This document shows, in pieces, positions 21,617 through 23,649 of a DNA stretch of 23,649 nt. Made by a program: the position numbers and the translations under genes. The DNA is from CAMTWJ01 sp964643605. GTDB taxonomy: Bacteria > Patescibacteriota > Saccharimonadia > Saccharimonadales > 2-12-FULL-41-12. The notes under the pieces are model-generated. The model searched no databases, was not told the DNA's origin, and saw nothing but the letters and a program-made list of their open reading frames with translations. The stretch lies in contig CAZXTF010000012.1 of the NCBI GenBank assembly GCA_964643605.1, forward strand, positions 1 through 23,649, given 5' to 3'. Numbering within the stretch: the stretch's first letter is position 1; every line of letters begins with the position of its first letter.

Positions 21617-22447
21617 AATGCCTAAGAACGTCTGCAAATACCAGGCAAGTATACTAGCACCAAACAGCTTTACAATAATCGTTGCCGTAATAAGAAACGG
21701 GCCAAACGGCACACGGGTAGTTGGTGTTATCTTCTTGGCAATAATCAGGGGCAAGCTCACTAATGTGCCTAAAACTGATGCGATAAACAGCATCAACGCT
21801 GTCTGTCCTGGCAGAGCGATCAACGCTCCCAAGACAAAACCAAGTTTTACATCTCCACCACCGATCCACTTACCCTTCGACACACTAAACAGTACATAAA
21901 ACAATCCACCACCAATTAACACTGCTGCTACTGCACCCAATAAAGCCTCCACAGTCCCTCTGTCTATGACTGTTAGCAGTGCACTGTAGATAGCAAGTAG
22001 TCCCAGCGGAAAAACTATCCGGTTTGGCAACAACATCCAGCGCAAATCGTATATAACAAGCGCTATCAAGCCTACCAATGCAGCCAACCACGCAATAAAT
22101 AAGCTTATCTGTACCACCGACTCTAGCGGCGAAGGCCACCAGACATATGAAATAACAAAAAGTGCAGCTGTTAGCAGCTCGACAAGTGGGTACTGCCAAG
22201 AAATTGGCTTATTGCAGTAACGGCACTTACCACCCAAACTCAGCCAGCTTACTACTGGCAAGAGGTCTTTTGCCGCAAGCGCATGCCCGCAATCTACACA
22301 TTTTGAGCGACCTTTGCTTATAGAATAGTCGCCTGCTTTCTTTTTGGAGTTAGCTTTGGACTGCTTGTACACTCGCCACACAAGCGCATTGATAAAGCTC
22401 CCAAAACACAGGCCTAAAATAACCAAAGCTATGATAATCATTAGCAT
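21614..22447 (-). CDS. pilD: Prepilin leader peptidase / N-methyltransferase
   Basis: The 277-residue A24-family aspartic membrane protease shows an opening helix with LGLCFGSFINALVWR (11-25), a zinc-binding tetracysteine cytoplasmic domain (Cys50, Cys53, Cys75, Cys78), and several membrane helices. The catalytic Asp134 lies in YDLRWMLLPN and Asp199 in GGGDVKLG. It cuts the leaders of the five prepilins encoded around it after Gly and, having the full cysteine set, probably methylates the new N-terminus. The ATG at 22447 overlaps a TATAAA, so an mRNA from that hexamer would begin at the ATG two codons later (22441). It is separated from the major pilin by a strong terminator. Confidence 0.95.
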   Translation of the reverse strand: MLMIIIALVILGLCFGSFINALVWRVYKQSKANSKKKAGDYSISKGRSKCVDCGHALAAKDLLPVVSWLSLGGKCRYCNKPISWQYPLVELLTAALFVISYVWWPSPLESVVQISLFIAWLAALVGLIALVIYDLRWMLLPNRIVFPLGLLAIYSALLTVIDRGTVEALLGAVAAVLIGGGLFYVLFSVSKGKWIGGGDVKLGFVLGALIALPGQTALMLFIASVLGTLVSLPLIIAKKITPTTRVPFGPFLITATIIVKLFGASILAWYLQTFLGI

Positions 22448-22459
22448 TTATAGTAGCAC

Positions 22460-22493
22460 AATTTAAAACAGGGCTTTCGCCCTGTTTTAAATT
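22460..22493. terminator. Terminator after the major pilin gene
   Basis: The 15-base arms 22460-22474 and 22479-22493 are perfectly complementary. On the minus strand the loop is GAAA closed by GC pairs, a very stable tetraloop, and the outer arm supplies A and T runs on both sides. It follows the pilin stop by 12 bases and precedes pilD, so it should let pilin mRNA outnumber pilD mRNA. Confidence 0.85.
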
Positions 22494-22505
22494 AAGCAGA
22501 TTACT

Positions 22506-22955
22506 TTACCCGTCTATACAACGGTTCACTTCACCGCCAGATGAATTTTCCACTGCAAAGGTAACTGCAAATTGTCGAGCGGTTCCATCCTCTGTACCAT
22601 CTCCTGAACTACTGCATTTACTTCCTATAACTATCACAGCTTTATCAAGATTATATTCAGCGGTCCCAAAAGTTGGCCCCTCGGATAGTTGCCTAAGCTT
22701 ATCATTATCAATACTAACTGCGTTATCACCGATACTATTACAAGCTGAAAGTTGACCATTCTTATTGTTAATACACTCATTGACTGCTGCTACTACTAAC
22801 GATGCATCGTTAGTTCTTTGTGTATTCCTGCTATTCCTCTGTAGTGCTGGCACCGCCAAGAACACAATCAGCATGATCAAACCTGCGATAGCAAGCACGA
22901 TCAACACCTCGATGATCGTAAAACCCTTTTCTTTGTTCTGTAATTTAGTTTTCAT
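22506..22955 (-). CDS. Major type IV pilin
   Basis: The 149-residue protein has leader MKTKLQNKEKG and mature start FTIIEVLIVLAIAGLIMLIV, with Glu at +5, the best prepilin signal in the window. The neck PALQRNSRNTQRTNDASLVVAAVN leads to a small globular domain. It has four Cys (ECIN, SACNS, SKCSS, NRCID); the last pair brackets the C-terminal loop. Small size, its own strong promoter, a GGTGG-type ribosome site and its own terminator mark it as the abundant subunit, in contrast to the large minor pilins downstream. It lies between pilC and pilD. Confidence 0.9.
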   Translation of the reverse strand: MKTKLQNKEKGFTIIEVLIVLAIAGLIMLIVFLAVPALQRNSRNTQRTNDASLVVAAVNECINNKNGQLSACNSIGDNAVSIDNDKLRQLSEGPTFGTAEYNLDKAVIVIGSKCSSSGDGTEDGTARQFAVTFAVENSSGGEVNRCIDG

Positions 22956-23004
22956 AAAACCACCCTTGTTACCTAAATTTATTACATTTATGCTTATGGT
23001 ATTG

Positions 23005-23033
23005 ATAATACCGCTCTACCCCTGGTATTGCAA
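23005..23033 (-). promoter_or_regulatory. Promoter of the major pilin gene
   Basis: On the minus strand, TTGCAA (23033-23028) and TATTAT (23010-23005) are 17 bases apart, the ideal spacing. An inverted repeat GGTATT/AATACC (22998-23003/23007-23012) overlaps the -10, and TGGTATTG recurs at 22997-23004 and 23023-23030, 26 bases apart, touching both elements. This looks like a repressor or activator site. Confidence 0.6.
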
Positions 23034-23060
23034 GCAGAAAGTACAAAGTTATCCGCAGGC

Positions 23061-23649
23061 TTAGCGAATAATACTCTTGCCCGCCAAGCCATATACCGGC
23101 AACAATACCGCCGCCACAATGGCAAAAGCCACGACACCAAGGACAATCATCATAACCGGCTCGATAATAGTCGAGATAGTTTTGATCTGATTATCCACCT
23201 CTTTTTCGTAGTAATCTGCTGTTTTGCCCAGCATCTCTTCGAGTGCTCCAGATTGTTCACCAATACGTAGCATATTCGGTACAAGCTCTAAGAAGTTTGG
23301 ATCACCCTCTATAGAATCACTCAAGGCTTTACCGCCCTTTACCTTTTCGATTGCGTTATGGATTGAGCGTTCGATATGTACGTTGTTGATGGAATTCGAT
23401 GTAATCTCGAGCATCTGGATGAGTGGCACGCCACTAGCAACCAGCGTATTGGCAGTTCGTGCAAAACGAGCCATATACAGCTTCATAAATAGCGGGCCAA
23501 TTGGCCATGCAGACATCTTCCATCTGTCGACAACTTCTTTACCTGGGCCGCTACGAGCATATCGGGTTAAGAAGAATCCACCAATAATTGTAAGCAAGAT
23601 GACTGCCCACCAATATTTGGTTACTGCATGAGATATAGCCAACATAATC
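23061..23649 (-). CDS. pilC: Type IV pilus platform protein PilC (C-terminal half, 5' end beyond window)
   Basis: About 196 residues are visible; the frame stays open to the window edge, so the ATG at 23645 is internal. The sequence matches the second T2SSF domain of PilC/GspF: RFARTANTLVASGVPLIQML, LPNMLRIGEQSGALEEML (here VPNMLRIGEQSG) and the closing membrane segment TIIEPVMMIVLGVVAFAIVAAVLLPVY. One further membrane segment is near the visible start (WWAVILLTIIGGFFL). PilC is the inner-membrane core on which the extension ATPase PilB (and PilT where present) acts. The ATPase genes should lie just upstream, beyond this window. The gene is followed by the major pilin after 105 bases. Confidence 0.95.
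   Translation of the reverse strand, partial: IMLAISHAVTKYWWAVILLTIIGGFFLTRYARSGPGKEVVDRWKMSAWPIGPLFMKLYMARFARTANTLVASGVPLIQMLEITSNSINNVHIERSIHNAIEKVKGGKALSDSIEGDPNFLELVPNMLRIGEQSGALEEMLGKTADYYEKEVDNQIKTISTIIEPVMMIVLGVVAFAIVAAVLLPVYGLAGKSIIR

Noticed and set aside
1..23649. CRISPR array, insertion sequence or prophage
   Set aside because: No spaced repeat array, transposase or phage structural cluster was found. The phage-like fibre gene stands in a row of surface genes and carries a signal anchor.
1..23649. UGA recoded as glycine
   Set aside because: Long genes contain no in-frame UGA, and UGA serves as the stop of the gene ending at 19014 in an ATGA overlap.

Overview
The window looks like a chromosomal piece of a Patescibacteria (CPR) genome, most likely Candidatus Saccharibacteria. 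Reasons: small exported proteins of CPR-typical architecture, a compact type IV pilus operon, a giant S74-chaperoned fibre protein, very short intergenic gaps, and UGA read as a stop (it ends the gene at 19014 in an ATGA overlap), which argues against the UGA=Gly groups Gracilibacteria and Absconditabacteria. The lineage is inferred from gene content; no marker gene such as rRNA is present.

Layout. 1-246 is the start of a membrane protein (partial). 337-487 is a tRNA-Thr/tRNA-Gly pair on the minus strand, and 801-877 is tRNA-Asp on the plus strand. It is followed by its terminator and by a foldable 117-base stretch (about 950-1068) that ends like the tRNA-Asp acceptor, which is a candidate small RNA. 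1136-2806 holds a DUF4352-type anchored protein, a small Cro/C1-type regulator and a class I glutamine-amidotransferase-like hydrolase. 2807-3356 is AT-rich and geneless, with a 13-bp-arm palindrome.

3357-13264 is a minus-strand surface locus: a small membrane protein, a 1351-residue fibre with an internal S74 auto-chaperone domain, a PKD-domain membrane protein, a DUF916-like protein with a C-terminal membrane anchor, and three secreted paralogues sharing a C-terminal beta module. It is fed by a parvulin-like foldase (13302-14342) and a bacterial PH-domain membrane protein. This resembles, by analogy only, the WxL/DUF916 surface complexes of Gram-positive bacteria.

14932-17330 contains a Pro/Gln-rich membrane protein, tRNA-Arg, ndk (TTG start) and a Xer-type tyrosine recombinase. 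The ndk and recombinase genes are divergent, with facing extended -10 promoters.

17327-23649 is a type IV pilus operon read on the minus strand: pilC (partial), major pilin, pilD, then four minor-pilin-type genes plus one membrane protein, tightly overlapped. The most striking gene is a PilV-like minor pilin fused to an ASH-like beta domain and a bulb-type mannose-binding-lectin-like domain with the exact QxDxNxVxY motif. This is a plausible lectin tip for attachment to a host cell.

Together, the surface fibre, the secreted paralogue family and the lectin-tipped pilus look like an attachment toolkit of an epibiont. Promoters in the window often show an extended -10 (TGnTATAAT), and several genes lacking a Shine-Dalgarno start within a few bases of the predicted transcription start.
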